Counted from the stretch's first letter, positions 16,002 through 24,808 are shown. The stretch is 35,131 bases of DNA from an uncultured Prevotellaceae bacterium (GCA_902786665.1 CADADN010000045.1:1-35131); one strand, 5' to 3'. A program made the numbers and translations. The notes: generated by a model not told the origin, from the letters alone.

Positions 16002-17597
16002 TTATTTGATTTCCAATACGACGAGGCTCTTGGCGGGGAGCTGCACGGTGAGCTGGCCCTTCTTCAACTTGGCGTCTTTGAAAGGCACGGGTTTCACTCG
16101 GTCGGGATGCTCAAAGTCGTTGTAGTCGGCCACGCTCTTGCTGGTGAGTATGCGTCCCTCCACGGTCTTGGCGTTGAAGCCTGCCAGGTTGACATTGATT
16201 TCACTGGCTTTGTCAAGACTGACGTTGGTGAGTGAAATGACGATGCTACCGGATGTCGTGCGTGCTGCCGAAGCGCTCACCAATGGGAGTGTGCGGTAGC
16301 CGTCGGCCTTCGTTGCGTCTATGGCGGTGTTCATCTCATGGCGCACCCTCATCTGCCCGCACTGCAGCACGGTGGGGATGAAAGTGGCCTCTTGGAAGGG
16401 CTTGTACATCTCGAACACGTGGTATGTGGGAGTGAGGACCATGTGGCCGGGACCTTTGGTGTCGGTGAGTATCATCGACTGCAGTACGTTGACCACCTGT
16501 GCGATGTTGGCCATCCTGACACGGTCGGTGTATTTGTGGAATACGTCGAGTGAGAGTGATGCGACGAAGGCGTCGCGGAGGGCGTTCTGCTGGAAGAGGT
16601 GGCCGCTGATGGTGCCGGGTTCCTCATCCCACCATGTGCCCCATTCGTCAACCAACAGGCCGATGTTCTTGTATGGGTCTTTCTCATCCATGATGGCGCA
16701 GTGCTTCTTGATGACGTCCTCTATTTCCAGGCATTTGCCCAGTGTCCAGTAATACTGGTCGTTGTCAAACTTCGTAGCAGAGCCTTTCGAACCGTTCCAG
16801 CCAGAGACGGTGTAGTAGTGTAGTGACACGCCGTCCATCTGCGAGCCGATGTTGTCCATCAGCACCTTCGTCCAGTTGTAGTCGTAGTCACTGGCGCCGC
16901 TGGCGATTTTGTACAGCTTGTTGCCGTCGTAGTTGCGGCAGTAGATGGCGTAGCGGCGATAAAGGTCGCTGTAGTACTCCGGCCGCATGTTGCCGCCGCA
17001 GCCCCAACTTTCGTTGCCCACGCCGAGGAATTTCACCTTCCAAGGCTTCTCTCGACCATTCTCCTTGCGGAGTTTGGCCATCGGGGTGCCTTCCTCACTC
17101 GTCATATACTCCACCCATTTGGCCAGTTCCTCCACGGTGCCGCTGCCCACGTTGCCGCTGATGTAAGGTTCGCAGCCGAGCATTTCGCAGAGGTTGAGGA
17201 ACTCATGGGTGCCGAAGGAGTTGTCCTCGATGGTGCCGCCCCAGTTGTTGTTTTTCAGCGAGGGGCGTTGCGAGCGAGGTCCGATGCCGTCGCGCCAATG
17301 GTATTCATCGGCGAAGCAGCCGCCGGGCCAGCGCAGCACTGGTACCTTGAGGTCCTTGAGGGCTTGCAACACGTCGTTGCGGTAGCCGTTGGTGTTGGCG
17401 ATGGACGACTCGGGACCCACCCACAGTCCTCCGTAGATGCAGGTGCCGAGGTGCTCGGCAAATTGTCCGTAGATTTCCTTGTGAATCTTCTGGCTGCCGT
17501 TGGTGTCCATCAGGGTCAGCGTGGCGTCTTGTGCGAGAGAGGGCAGTGTGACGGCCATCCCGATGGCCACTATCAGGTGTTTTGCAATTATTCTCAT
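16002..17597 (-). CDS. Secreted alpha-L-arabinofuranosidase, GH51
   Basis: The enzyme removes terminal alpha-L-arabinofuranosyl groups from arabinan, arabinoxylan or oligosaccharides. The product is 531 residues with a signal peptide (HLIVAIGMAVTLPSLAQ), so it works in the periplasm or outside. The family markers are 'YGQFAEHLGTCIYGGLWVG', 'LRWPGGCFADEYHWRDGIGP', acid/base Glu196 in 'VGNESWGCGG' and nucleophile Glu318 in 'LVDEWGTWWD'. A C-terminal beta domain ends 'LPAKSLVVLEIK'. It lies 76 nt after the ribulokinase gene, in an operon that imports and degrades the released arabinose. No lipobox is seen. Confidence 0.93.
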   Translation of the reverse strand: MRIIAKHLIVAIGMAVTLPSLAQDATLTLMDTNGSQKIHKEIYGQFAEHLGTCIYGGLWVGPESSIANTNGYRNDVLQALKDLKVPVLRWPGGCFADEYHWRDGIGPRSQRPSLKNNNWGGTIEDNSFGTHEFLNLCEMLGCEPYISGNVGSGTVEELAKWVEYMTSEEGTPMAKLRKENGREKPWKVKFLGVGNESWGCGGNMRPEYYSDLYRRYAIYCRNYDGNKLYKIASGASDYDYNWTKVLMDNIGSQMDGVSLHYYTVSGWNGSKGSATKFDNDQYYWTLGKCLEIEDVIKKHCAIMDEKDPYKNIGLLVDEWGTWWDEEPGTISGHLFQQNALRDAFVASLSLDVFHKYTDRVRMANIAQVVNVLQSMILTDTKGPGHMVLTPTYHVFEMYKPFQEATFIPTVLQCGQMRVRHEMNTAIDATKADGYRTLPLVSASAARTTSGSIVISLTNVSLDKASEINVNLAGFNAKTVEGRILTSKSVADYNDFEHPDRVKPVPFKDAKLKKGQLTVQLPAKSLVVLEIK

Positions 17598-17673
17598 GGG
17601 TTGTTCTCTTCTTGCTTTTCAAAACGACCTCTTGCTTCCCGCCACGAAGGCAGGGAAGCGAGAGACGACGTTG

Positions 17674-19266
17674 CTATTTCTTACATGTCACGGCAGCCTG
17701 TTCGATGCCCAGGCAAGCCTTGTAGTTCTCGATATACTTGTTGAAGCCTTCCACGTCCTCCGGTGTCGGTGCGATTTCCACTCCCGTGTTGCCAGCGAAC
17801 ACCACTTCGTCGAGGAAGTCGGCGAGAGAGAGGTTCTTGGGATTGTTCACCAGGAAGGCTCCTAATAGTGCCATGCCCCATGGGCCGCCTTCACCGGCTG
17901 TCTCCATCACAGAGATGGGGGAGTCGATGGCAGCTGCGAGGATGCGTTGTCCCACGCCTTTGGTCTTGAACAGTCCGCCGTGTCCTGTGATGCGGTCCAC
18001 CTTGACGTTCTCCTTTTTGAAGAGGATGTCGTTGCCAATCTTCAACACACCGACAGAAGCGTAAAGGTGTGCGCGCATGAAATTGGCCAGGTTGAAACGG
18101 TCGTTGGCGGAGCGGACGAAGAGCGGGCGTCCTTCCTCCATGCCGGTGACAGGCTCGCCGGAGATGTAGTTGTAGGAGATGAGGCCGCCGCAGTCGGTAT
18201 CGCCATTGAGGGCGTTGTTGTACAGCTTGCCATACACCTCGTTCATATCGACGGGAATGCCGAGCAGCTGCTGGTATTCCTTGAACAGGTTCACCCATGC
18301 GTTGAGGTCGCTGGTGCAGTTGTTGCAGTGCACCATGGCCACGAGGCTGCCGTCGGGAGTGGTCACCATGTCAATCATCTCGTAGGGCTGTGACAGGTCT
18401 TTCTCGAGGACGATCATCGAGAACGACGAGGTGCCGGCAGAGACATTGCCGGTGCGCTGCTTCACAGCGTTGGTGGCTACCATTCCGGTTCCGGCGTCGC
18501 CTTCGGGAGGACAGACGGGGATGCCGGGTTTCAGGTGTCCGGAGACATCGAGGCGCTTGGCTCCCTCGGGAGAGAGGAATCCTGCATTCTCGCCAGCGTT
18601 GAGCGACTTGGGCAGGATGTCGAGAAGTTTCCATCCGAATCCCTTCGGTTCGATGAGTTCATCAAACTTGCGCACCATCTCTGCATCGTAGGTCTTGGTG
18701 TTCGGGTCAACGGGAATCATGCCAGAGGCATCGCCCACGCCGAGGACGAATTGCCCTGTCACCTGCCAGTGGACGTATCCTGCGAGTGTGGTGAGGAACT
18801 TGATGTCGGCGACGTGTTCCTCGTTGTCGAGGATGCACTGGTAGAGGTGTGAGATGCTCCAACGGAGCGGGATGTTGTAGTTGAATAGTTTGGAAAGCTC
18901 TGCTGCAGCCTTGCCTGTGTTGGTGTTGCGCCAGGTGCGGAAGGGCACCAGGATTTCTTGTTTCTCGTTGAAAGCCATGTAGCCGTGCATCATGGCACTG
19001 AATCCGATGGCGGCGAGGGATTCAATCTCGCAGTCATACTGCTTGAGGACATCAGCCCGTAGGTTGGCATAGCAGTCTTGTAGTCCATACCATATGGCTT
19101 CCACGCTGTAGGTCCACAGTCCGTCCACCAGTTGGTTTTCCCACTCGTGGCTTCCTTGCGCGATGGGCTTGTTCTCTTCGTCGATGAGAACAGCCTTGAT
19201 GCGGGTGGAGCCAAACTCTATTCCGAGTATGGCTTTTCCTGTTTCTATCGTTTGTTTTGCGGTCAT
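17674..19266 (-). CDS. araB: FGGY-family sugar kinase, probable L-ribulokinase
   Basis: The product is 530 residues and spans both actin-like domains of FGGY kinases: 'AILGIEFGSTRIKAVLIDEE' (phosphate 1), 'AIGFSAMMHGYMAFNEKQ', 'GDAGTGMVATNAV', 'NVSAGTSSFSMIVLEK' and 'DRITGHGGLFKTKGVGQRIL' (adenosine region). By sequence it looks xylulokinase-like. In Bacteroides the kinase in the arabinose cluster is of this type and acts on L-ribulose, and the araA/araD neighbours support that here. The four-helix-bundle gene and its inverted repeats separate it from araA, with the nearest repeat only 16 nt before its start codon. Substrate assignment is by context. Confidence 0.87.
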   Translation of the reverse strand: MTAKQTIETGKAILGIEFGSTRIKAVLIDEENKPIAQGSHEWENQLVDGLWTYSVEAIWYGLQDCYANLRADVLKQYDCEIESLAAIGFSAMMHGYMAFNEKQEILVPFRTWRNTNTGKAAAELSKLFNYNIPLRWSISHLYQCILDNEEHVADIKFLTTLAGYVHWQVTGQFVLGVGDASGMIPVDPNTKTYDAEMVRKFDELIEPKGFGWKLLDILPKSLNAGENAGFLSPEGAKRLDVSGHLKPGIPVCPPEGDAGTGMVATNAVKQRTGNVSAGTSSFSMIVLEKDLSQPYEMIDMVTTPDGSLVAMVHCNNCTSDLNAWVNLFKEYQQLLGIPVDMNEVYGKLYNNALNGDTDCGGLISYNYISGEPVTGMEEGRPLFVRSANDRFNLANFMRAHLYASVGVLKIGNDILFKKENVKVDRITGHGGLFKTKGVGQRILAAAIDSPISVMETAGEGGPWGMALLGAFLVNNPKNLSLADFLDEVVFAGNTGVEIAPTPEDVEGFNKYIENYKACLGIEQAAVTCKK

Positions 19267-19281
19267 GGTTATTATATTTTT

Positions 19282-19329
19282 GGAGTTAAAGAGAAGTTAA
19301 AAGGAAGTTAAAGAGGAGTTAAAGGGACA
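19282..19329 (+). repeat. Left inverted-repeat arm, four 11-nt units
   Basis: Units GGAGTTAAAGA, GAAGTTAAAAG, GAAGTTAAAGA and GGAGTTAAAGG are followed by GACA. The right arm (19802-19849, read on the minus strand) has the same build and matches 40 of 48 positions. Both arms point inward to the four-helix-bundle gene. Confidence 0.9.
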
Positions 19330-19338
19330 ATAGTACAT

Positions 19339-19713
19339 TTAGTCTCGCAATCCATTGTTATCTATGATACCTTTGCAATAGGCATTTAAATAGAAACTTG
19401 TTCCTTCAATGCTATAAACCATAGTGTTGTATGTTTCTTCAGAGACATAACCTAAATCTTTGGATAGCATAATGTAACATCTGCATTCTTCAAGGCTGCC
19501 TTGTGCAATATTCAGCATCCTCAACTTGTCTGCTTTGCTCAGTTTTTTATAGCCTTCTGCAATGTTGGCTACGATGGATACCGCTGCTCTCTGAAATTGT
19601 GAGGATAAACCAAATTTCTCAAATTCAGGGAAATCGGCTGTGACTTTATATGTCATAAGCACAAATTCATATGCTTTCTGCCAAGCAACGATGTCCTTAA
19701 AGCTGAACGTCAT
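19339..19713 (-). CDS. Four-helix-bundle protein, 23S rRNA intervening-sequence (S23/IVP) type
   Basis: The product is 124 residues: 'FKDIVAWQKAYEFVLMTYKV' (helix 1), 'FGLSSQFQRAAVSIVANIAE' (helix 2), 'GYKKLSKADKLRMLNIAQGS' (helix 3) and 'YIMLSKDLGYVSEETYNTMV' (helix 4). These are hallmarks of the TIGR02436 family, first seen as ORFs inside 23S rRNA intervening sequences and related in fold to Avd proteins of diversity-generating retroelements. Family members bind nucleic acid through a basic bundle surface; a biochemical role for orphan copies is not established. The gene is visibly more AT-rich than the ara genes and sits between araA and araB inside a pair of inverted repeats. No reverse transcriptase, recombinase or rRNA is nearby. 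Confidence 0.93.
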   Translation of the reverse strand: MTFSFKDIVAWQKAYEFVLMTYKVTADFPEFEKFGLSSQFQRAAVSIVANIAEGYKKLSKADKLRMLNIAQGSLEECRCYIMLSKDLGYVSEETYNTMVYSIEGTSFYLNAYCKGIIDNNGLRD

Positions 19714-19801
19714 ATTTGTTGTTGTATATGCTATATAAGATGAACATTAATCCATGAATAATATTGTTGGTATGTATATAGAGAACTGTTAGGAGAAGTA
19801 A

Positions 19802-19849
19802 TGTCCCTTTCACTCCCTTTTAACTCCCCTATAACTCCTTTTTAACTCC
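19802..19849 (-). repeat. Right inverted-repeat arm, four 11-nt units
   Basis: On the minus strand it reads GGAGTTAAAAA, GGAGTTATAGG, GGAGTTAAAAG, GGAGTGAAAGG then GACA. It begins 6 nt after the araA stop codon. About 85 nt of AT-rich DNA separate it from the four-helix-bundle start codon. Confidence 0.9.
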
Positions 19850-19855
19850 TTTTCC

Positions 19856-21394
19856 TTACTTAAGCGCTTTATTGAGCATGTAATACACCTCGTTCATCTG
19901 GAGCTCATGCTTGAATTCGCTGGTCTTGGTGTCCTTGTTGATGCGGACATACTCGATGCCAAGCATTTCGGCGAAGTCTTCCCAGTACTCCTCGGTGATG
20001 TCGTAAGAGAATGCGCTGTGGTGAGTACCACCGGCGAGAATCCAAGCACCGGCGCCAATCTCGAACGTGGGCTGCGGCACCCAGAGTGCGGAGGCGACGG
20101 GCAGGTTGGGCATGGGCTTCGGCTCGATGCACTCCACCTCTTGTGAGATGAGACGGAAGCGGTTGCCGAGGTCGACGACGGTGGCCTTGATGCCACGTCC
20201 CACCTTGGATGTGAACACGAGGCGTGCTGTCTGCTGCTTGCGGATGCCGATGCCGAGGAAGTGAACCTCCAGCTTGGGTTTGTCGGAAGCAATCAGCGGG
20301 CATACCTCGAGCATATGGCTCTGGAGGCAGGAACTGCGGTCGCCGGCGAAGTTGAGGGTGTAGTCCTCGAGGAAGGAGCAGCCGGTGGGCATGCCTTGCT
20401 GGATGACCCAGAGCGTGCGATAGAGGCAAGCGGTCTTCCAGTCACCTTCGGCGCCGAAGCCGTAGCCTTCTTCCATCAGGCGCTGTGAGGCAAGACCTGG
20501 GATTTGGTCGAAACCGACGAAGTTCGGGTCGTCGATGTCGGCATCGCCGAGGTCGTCGAAGTTGGTGGTGAATGCTGTGGCCCCCTCGTCCTTCAGTACA
20601 CGGCGGAGTGCGATCTCTGCCTTTGCGGAGTTCTTCACCTTCTCCCAGTAAACCTCTTCACCGCTCTCGTCAATCTTGATGGTGTAAAGTTTCTTGTACT
20701 CCTCTACAAGTGCGTCGGCCTCAGCGTCTGTCACTTTCTTGTAGTACTCCATCAGGGAAGAGACGGGATAGTAGTCGACATGGTAGCCCAGGCGCTGCTC
20801 AAACTCCACACGGTCGCCATCGGTGACGGCCACGTTGTTCATGTTCATGCCGAACATGAGGCAGCGTACGTTCTTGGCATCGGCGACACCAGCAGCCACG
20901 CGTGCCCATACGGCAATCTTCTTCTGTGCCTCTTCGCTCTTCCAGTAACCGCAAACCACCTTGCGGGGAACGCGCATGCGGGTGCAGATATGGCCGAACT
21001 CGATGTCACCGTGAGCACTCTGGTTCAGGTTCATGAAGTCCATGTCCATCGTATCCCATGGAATTTCGGCGTTGTATTGTGTGTGGAAGTGGAGCAGTGG
21101 CTTCTGGAGAGCCTGCAAACCCTTGATCCACATCTTGGCGGGAGAGAAGGTATGCATCCAGGTGATGATGCCCACGCACTTCTCGTCGTTGTTGGCGGCT
21201 TTCATCACGTCTTCCACTTCCTTGCTGCTGTTGGCAGTGCCTTTGTAGACCACCTTGATGGGGAGGTTGCCACTGGCGTTGAGGCCTTCCACCATCTCCT
21301 TTGAGTGTCCGTCTACTTGTACCACGGCGTCGCCTCCATAAAGAAGTTGTGCACCGGTTACCCACCAAATCTCATAATTCTCGAATGCTTTCAT
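19856..21394 (-). CDS. araA: L-arabinose isomerase
   Basis: AraA converts L-arabinose to L-ribulose in a manganese-dependent reaction. The start at 21394 (MKAFENYEIW, 512 residues) is the family start; the frame is open 90 codons further but that reads through the CTAG spacer and araD in another frame. Visible landmarks are 'EIWWVTGAQLLYGGDAVVQV', 'GIITWMHTFSPAKMWIKGLQ', the metal-site segment 'LMEEGYGFGAEGDWKTACLY' (Glu309), 'LEDYTLNF', 'SHMLEVCPLIASDKP' and 'GGTHHSAFSY'. It lies between araD and the inserted four-helix-bundle gene. Confidence 0.97.
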   Translation of the reverse strand: MKAFENYEIWWVTGAQLLYGGDAVVQVDGHSKEMVEGLNASGNLPIKVVYKGTANSSKEVEDVMKAANNDEKCVGIITWMHTFSPAKMWIKGLQALQKPLLHFHTQYNAEIPWDTMDMDFMNLNQSAHGDIEFGHICTRMRVPRKVVCGYWKSEEAQKKIAVWARVAAGVADAKNVRCLMFGMNMNNVAVTDGDRVEFEQRLGYHVDYYPVSSLMEYYKKVTDAEADALVEEYKKLYTIKIDESGEEVYWEKVKNSAKAEIALRRVLKDEGATAFTTNFDDLGDADIDDPNFVGFDQIPGLASQRLMEEGYGFGAEGDWKTACLYRTLWVIQQGMPTGCSFLEDYTLNFAGDRSSCLQSHMLEVCPLIASDKPKLEVHFLGIGIRKQQTARLVFTSKVGRGIKATVVDLGNRFRLISQEVECIEPKPMPNLPVASALWVPQPTFEIGAGAWILAGGTHHSAFSYDITEEYWEDFAEMLGIEYVRINKDTKTSEFKHELQMNEVYYMLNKALK

Positions 21395-21443
21395 AATGAT
21401 TTTTTTTATTGATGTTGATGATAGTTGTGATAGATTTTTTTTC

Positions 21444-21483
21444 CTAGTTTTCCTAGTATTCCTAGTTTTCCTAAGGGTTCTAG
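21444..21483. repeat. CTAG array (9-nt units, ~4.5 copies)
   Basis: CTAGTTTTC, CTAGTATTC, CTAGTTTTC, CTAAGGGTT and CTAG lie 3 nt after the araD stop codon on the minus strand, followed by an A-rich leader to araA. Confidence 0.85.
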
Positions 21484-21486
21484 ATT

Positions 21487-22185
21487 TTAATGCTTTTTCT
21501 GTCCGTAGTAGGCGTTGGGTCCATGCTTGCGGCTGAAGTGCTTCTCGACGAGGAGCGGGTTCATCGTCGTCTCGGGGTTGACGCAGAATGATACGAAGGC
21601 CATCTTGGCCACTTGCTCCATCACGACGGCATTGTATACTGCATTGTCGGCGTCTTTGCCCCATGAGAATGGACCATGGTTCTTCACCAATACGCCAGGG
21701 GTGTGGACGGGGTTGATGTTGCCGGCCTTGATGCGGTCTACTATCACCACGCCGGTCTCTTTCTCATATTCAGCCATCTGGCTCTCCACCATGTCGCCCG
21801 TGCAGGGGATGGCATCGTGGAAATAGTCGGCATGTGTGGTGCCGATGTTGGGGATGTCCTTTCCCGCTTGCGCCCACGCTGTGGCGTAGGTTGAATGTGT
21901 GTGCACGATGCCGCCCAACTCAGGGAATGCCCTATAGAGCACGAGGTGTGTGGGTGTGTCGGATGATGGGTTAAGGTCGCCCTCCACCACTTTTCCTGTC
22001 TCCAGGTCGACGACCACCATGTCTGAGGCTTTCATCACGTCGTAGTCGACGCCGGAGGGTTTGATGACTACGAGTCCTTTCTCACGGTCGATTCCCGACA
22101 CGTTACCCCAAGTGAATATCACCAAGTTGTGCTTCACCAGGTCGAGGTTGGCTTTGAATACTTTTTCTTTCAGTTCTTCTAACAT
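21487..22185 (-). CDS. araD: L-ribulose-5-phosphate 4-epimerase
   Basis: AraD turns L-ribulose 5-phosphate into D-xylulose 5-phosphate by a zinc-dependent retro-aldol mechanism, the last specific step of arabinose breakdown. The product is 232 residues. Zinc ligands and active-site residues align with the E. coli enzyme: Asp76 in 'SSDTPTHL', His95 and His97 in '[14 protein letters not shown]', and His170 in 'KNHGPFSWG'. The N-terminal '[20 protein letters not shown]' phosphate-binding region is intact. It is the second gene after araR, with a 75-nt spacer upstream holding a CTAG array. Confidence 0.96.
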   Translation of the reverse strand: MLEELKEKVFKANLDLVKHNLVIFTWGNVSGIDREKGLVVIKPSGVDYDVMKASDMVVVDLETGKVVEGDLNPSSDTPTHLVLYRAFPELGGIVHTHSTYATAWAQAGKDIPNIGTTHADYFHDAIPCTGDMVESQMAEYEKETGVVIVDRIKAGNINPVHTPGVLVKNHGPFSWGKDADNAVYNAVVMEQVAKMAFVSFCVNPETTMNPLLVEKHFSRKHGPNAYYGQKKH

Positions 22186-22217
22186 GTTGTCTTTTTTTTG
22201 TGTTTTTGTGGTTTTTT

Positions 22218-22259
22218 CTAGTATTCCTAGTATTCCTAGAGGCTCTAGTATTCCTAGGG
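22218..22259. repeat. CTAG array (9-nt units, ~4.5 copies)
   Basis: CTAGTATTC x2, CTAGAGGCT, CTAGTATTC and CTAGGG abut the araR stop codon (22261-22263). Confidence 0.87.
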
Positions 22260-22260
22260 A

Positions 22261-22938
22261 TTACAATTTGAATGTAGGTTCTTGGTCGTATGCGTTTTTG
22301 TTGAAGCGGTAGAGCATGGCGCCTCGCTTGGAGGTGAGCTTGTCGATATGCTCGGTTTTCTCGATGAAGTCGATGCTCTTGATGCGTTTGCGGAAGTTGC
22401 GCTTGTCGATTTGTTCGCCAAGGATGGCTTCGTAGACATGCTGCAACTGTGTGAGCGTGAACAGCTCGGGAAGGAGGTTGAAACTCAGCGGTTCGGTGCT
22501 GATGCGTCGGCGGAGTAGGGTGACAGCTTTGCGCACCATCTCGTTGTGGTCGGAATAGAGTTTTGGCATTTCGTTGATGCTCACCCATTCCACCCCATGC
22601 TCCTGCCTCAAATTGTCATCGTAGTCCTTCACGTTGATGAGGGCGCAGTAGGCGACTGTGATGACACGCTCTCCAGGGTCGCGGTCGATGGCACCGAACG
22701 CACCCACTTGCTTCATATAGATGTCTTTTAATCCTGTGAGGGTGAACAATACACGGTTGGCGGCTTCCACCAGGCTTTCGTCTTCGCGGACAAAACCTCC
22801 GTAGAGCGACCATTCGCCACGGCCGGGGTCCATCTGGCGGCGGCCAATCAGCAGTTTCAACTTGTCGTTGTCGAAACCGAAGACGATGCAGTCTACCGAT
22901 ACAAAAACTTTTGAATGCTCACCATAGAATCCTGTCAT
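22261..22938 (-). CDS. araR: NUDIX-fold transcriptional regulator of arabinose use (AraR/NrtR type)
   Basis: The product is 225 residues: an N-terminal NUDIX-like domain (~8-140) and a C-terminal winged-helix domain (~150-220, 'LFTLTQLQHVYEAILGEQID' and 'KRNFRKRIKSIDFIEKTE'). Compared with the catalytic box GX5EX7REUXEEXGU, Gly48, Glu54 and Arg62 remain, but the three core glutamates are replaced (Val63, Thr66, Leu67). It should therefore sense a ligand rather than hydrolyse one. A NUDIX-family AraR has been described as the arabinose regulator in Bacteroides thetaiotaomicron, and gene order here matches that cluster. The gene lies within the cluster, between the symporter and araD, implying autoregulation. 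Confidence 0.9.
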   Translation of the reverse strand: MTGFYGEHSKVFVSVDCIVFGFDNDKLKLLIGRRQMDPGRGEWSLYGGFVREDESLVEAANRVLFTLTGLKDIYMKQVGAFGAIDRDPGERVITVAYCALINVKDYDDNLRQEHGVEWVSINEMPKLYSDHNEMVRKAVTLLRRRISTEPLSFNLLPELFTLTQLQHVYEAILGEQIDKRNFRKRIKSIDFIEKTEHIDKLTSKRGAMLYRFNKNAYDQEPTFKL

Positions 22939-23025
22939 AACGGGTATGTCTTCTGTAATGTGATGTTAATAGATGTGCTTTGAAAAAGCGACTAATGCTG
23001 ATGTGGATGATTGATTAAGTTGAAA

Positions 23026-23052
23026 GGGTGGGGGAGAAGACTCCCCCAGCCC
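23026..23052 (-). terminator. GC-rich hairpin after the symporter gene
   Basis: An 8-bp stem (23029-23036 with 23041-23048, TGGGGGAG/CTCCCCCA, loop AAGA) extends by three more G-C pairs past one bulge. It starts 10 nt after the symporter stop codon. Only TTTC follows on the minus strand, so it may be a partial terminator or an RNA-stability hairpin that lowers araR-araD expression relative to the symporter. Confidence 0.5.
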
Positions 23053-23062
23053 TTGTGTGAGT

Positions 23063-24808
23063 TTACCAGAAGTAAGCGTAGAAGCAACCGCAGAGGATAA
23101 TCACGCCAAGAGTGGCGACGACGTCCCAGATGCCCCAGCTTTCTTTGATTTGTTTCCTGTAGTCACCGGTGAAAGTGATGGCAGCCACTTGCTCTTTGGA
23201 AGGTGCGGGGGTGAAGAACGACACAACGACCATCAGCACCACGATGAACAACAACAGCCAGCACTCGAAGACCAGCCAGTTGGTCTGCCAGAACCATGCC
23301 GTGTTCTCCCAGAAACCACCGCTCATCGTTGCTTTTCCCGACTCGGTGAGCACGTTGGTCACTAGGCGAAGCATACCGATGAGGAAGCCGCCGATAAGAC
23401 CCCATTCACCAGCCTTCGGAGTGATTTTCTTGGAGAAGATACCCAGTGTGAACACGGCCACCATGGCAGGAGCAATCAGCGACTGGATGTCTTGCAGGTA
23501 GCTGTAGAGGTTGCCCATGCCCATCATGATAGGCATCCATGCCAAGCCAAGGAGCACCACCACCACGGTGGCGATACGGCCGACCAGCACGTAGTGAGAC
23601 TCGCTCATGCCTTTCTTCATCGGCTTGTAGAAGTCCTCGGTGAAGAGCGTTGCGCAGCTGTTGAAGAATGCGGCAAGAGATGCCACGAGGGCGCAGATGA
23701 AGCCGATGGTCACGATGCCTTTCACACCGGCGGGGAGTATGTTCTTCACCATCATGGCGAAGGCACCATCAGTGTCGTGTGTGTTGGTGATGTCCATCTC
23801 GATACCGCTGCCGGTCTTCAGCGACAGGGCATAGGCCACCATGCCGGGGATGAGGAACATGAACACGGGAAGCAGTTTGAAGTAGCCGGCGCAGATGGTG
23901 CCTCGGCGTGCGCGCTTCATCACTTCTGCGTTGTCTTCACCCTTGGTCTGGCCAAGCACACGTTGCACAATGTGCTGGTCGGTGCACCAATACCAGAAGC
24001 CGATGATCGAGGCGCCCAGGAACACCACGTAGCCAGGGAATTGGGGATACATCGGGTCGCCGGGGTTGGTGTGGAACATATGGGTTGTTCCGTAGCCTTC
24101 ATGTGCTTGCCTGCAGACGTCCATCATGTTTGCCCAACCTTGTGAGATGCTGCCGTCGCCCAGCATGTGCAAGCCGAGGAAGAGCACCAGGAACGAACCG
24201 ATGATGAGGATGGGGGTCTGGATGGCTGAAAGGGTCATCACACCCTTCATACCGCCGAACACGGTGAAGATGGCGGTGATGACAATCAGGCCGATGGCGC
24301 CATACCAGAAGGGCAGCCCGAGCAGGTATTCAAAGAAGATGCCGCCGGTGAAAGCTGTCACGCTCACCTTGGTCAACACATAGGCGATGAGGGTGATGAT
24401 GGACAGCCAGGAACCCGTGCGCTTGGTGTAGCGGAATTTCAAGAAGTCGGGCATGGTGATGATTTTGCCCATCTTGTTGTTGAGCAGTTGGTAGAAGGGT
24501 ACGAAGAGCCAGCCGAGGATGAGAATCATCCAGCCTTGCATCTCCCAGTGGGCCATGCCCACGCCGTCCTTGGCACCTGTGCCTGCAAGACCTACGAGGT
24601 GCTCTGAACCGATGTTAGCAGCAAAGATGGCTGCACCAATGACATACCAAGGCTCACCTTTTCCGAAAAGGTAATCTTGGCTGTCTGCGCCTTTCATCTT
24701 CTCTTTGTCTTTCTTGATGGCGCGATACACCGCCCACACGATACACAGGACTCCGACGGCGAGCACCGCCCAGTCGAGCCACTGAAACTCATTTAAACTC
24801 CAATTCAT
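23063..24808 (-). CDS. araP: Sodium/sugar symporter (SSS/SGLT family), probable arabinose importer
   Basis: The product is 581 residues with about 14 predicted membrane helices, typical of vSGLT-like symporters. Family motifs are 'IFAANIGSEHLVGLAGTGAK' (sodium and sugar site near helix 1), 'MPDFLKFRYTKRTG', 'GFWYWCTDQHIVQRVLGQTK' and 'LVASLAAFFNSCATLFTEDF'. It imports a sugar with Na+ across the inner membrane. Arabinose specificity is inferred from position between the secreted mutarotase and araR. The gap to the mutarotase gene is 30 nt, so the two are co-transcribed. araR follows after 124 nt containing a GC-rich hairpin. Confidence 0.93.
   Translation of the reverse strand: MNWSLNEFQWLDWAVLAVGVLCIVWAVYRAIKKDKEKMKGADSQDYLFGKGEPWYVIGAAIFAANIGSEHLVGLAGTGAKDGVGMAHWEMQGWMILILGWLFVPFYQLLNNKMGKIITMPDFLKFRYTKRTGSWLSIITLIAYVLTKVSVTAFTGGIFFEYLLGLPFWYGAIGLIVITAIFTVFGGMKGVMTLSAIQTPILIIGSFLVLFLGLHMLGDGSISQGWANMMDVCRQAHEGYGTTHMFHTNPGDPMYPQFPGYVVFLGASIIGFWYWCTDQHIVQRVLGQTKGEDNAEVMKRARRGTICAGYFKLLPVFMFLIPGMVAYALSLKTGSGIEMDITNTHDTDGAFAMMVKNILPAGVKGIVTIGFICALVASLAAFFNSCATLFTEDFYKPMKKGMSESHYVLVGRIATVVVVLLGLAWMPIMMGMGNLYSYLQDIQSLIAPAMVAVFTLGIFSKKITPKAGEWGLIGGFLIGMLRLVTNVLTESGKATMSGGFWENTAWFWQTNWLVFECWLLLFIVVLMVVVSFFTPAPSKEQVAAITFTGDYRKQIKESWGIWDVVATLGVIILCGCFYAYFW

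Noticed and set aside
19339-19713. Possible diversity-generating retroelement because of the Avd-like fold
   Set aside because: No reverse transcriptase, template repeat or variable repeat is present in the window.
21395-21664. N-terminal extension of AraA
   Set aside because: It reads through the CTAG array and the araD gene in another frame; the canonical start is at 21394.
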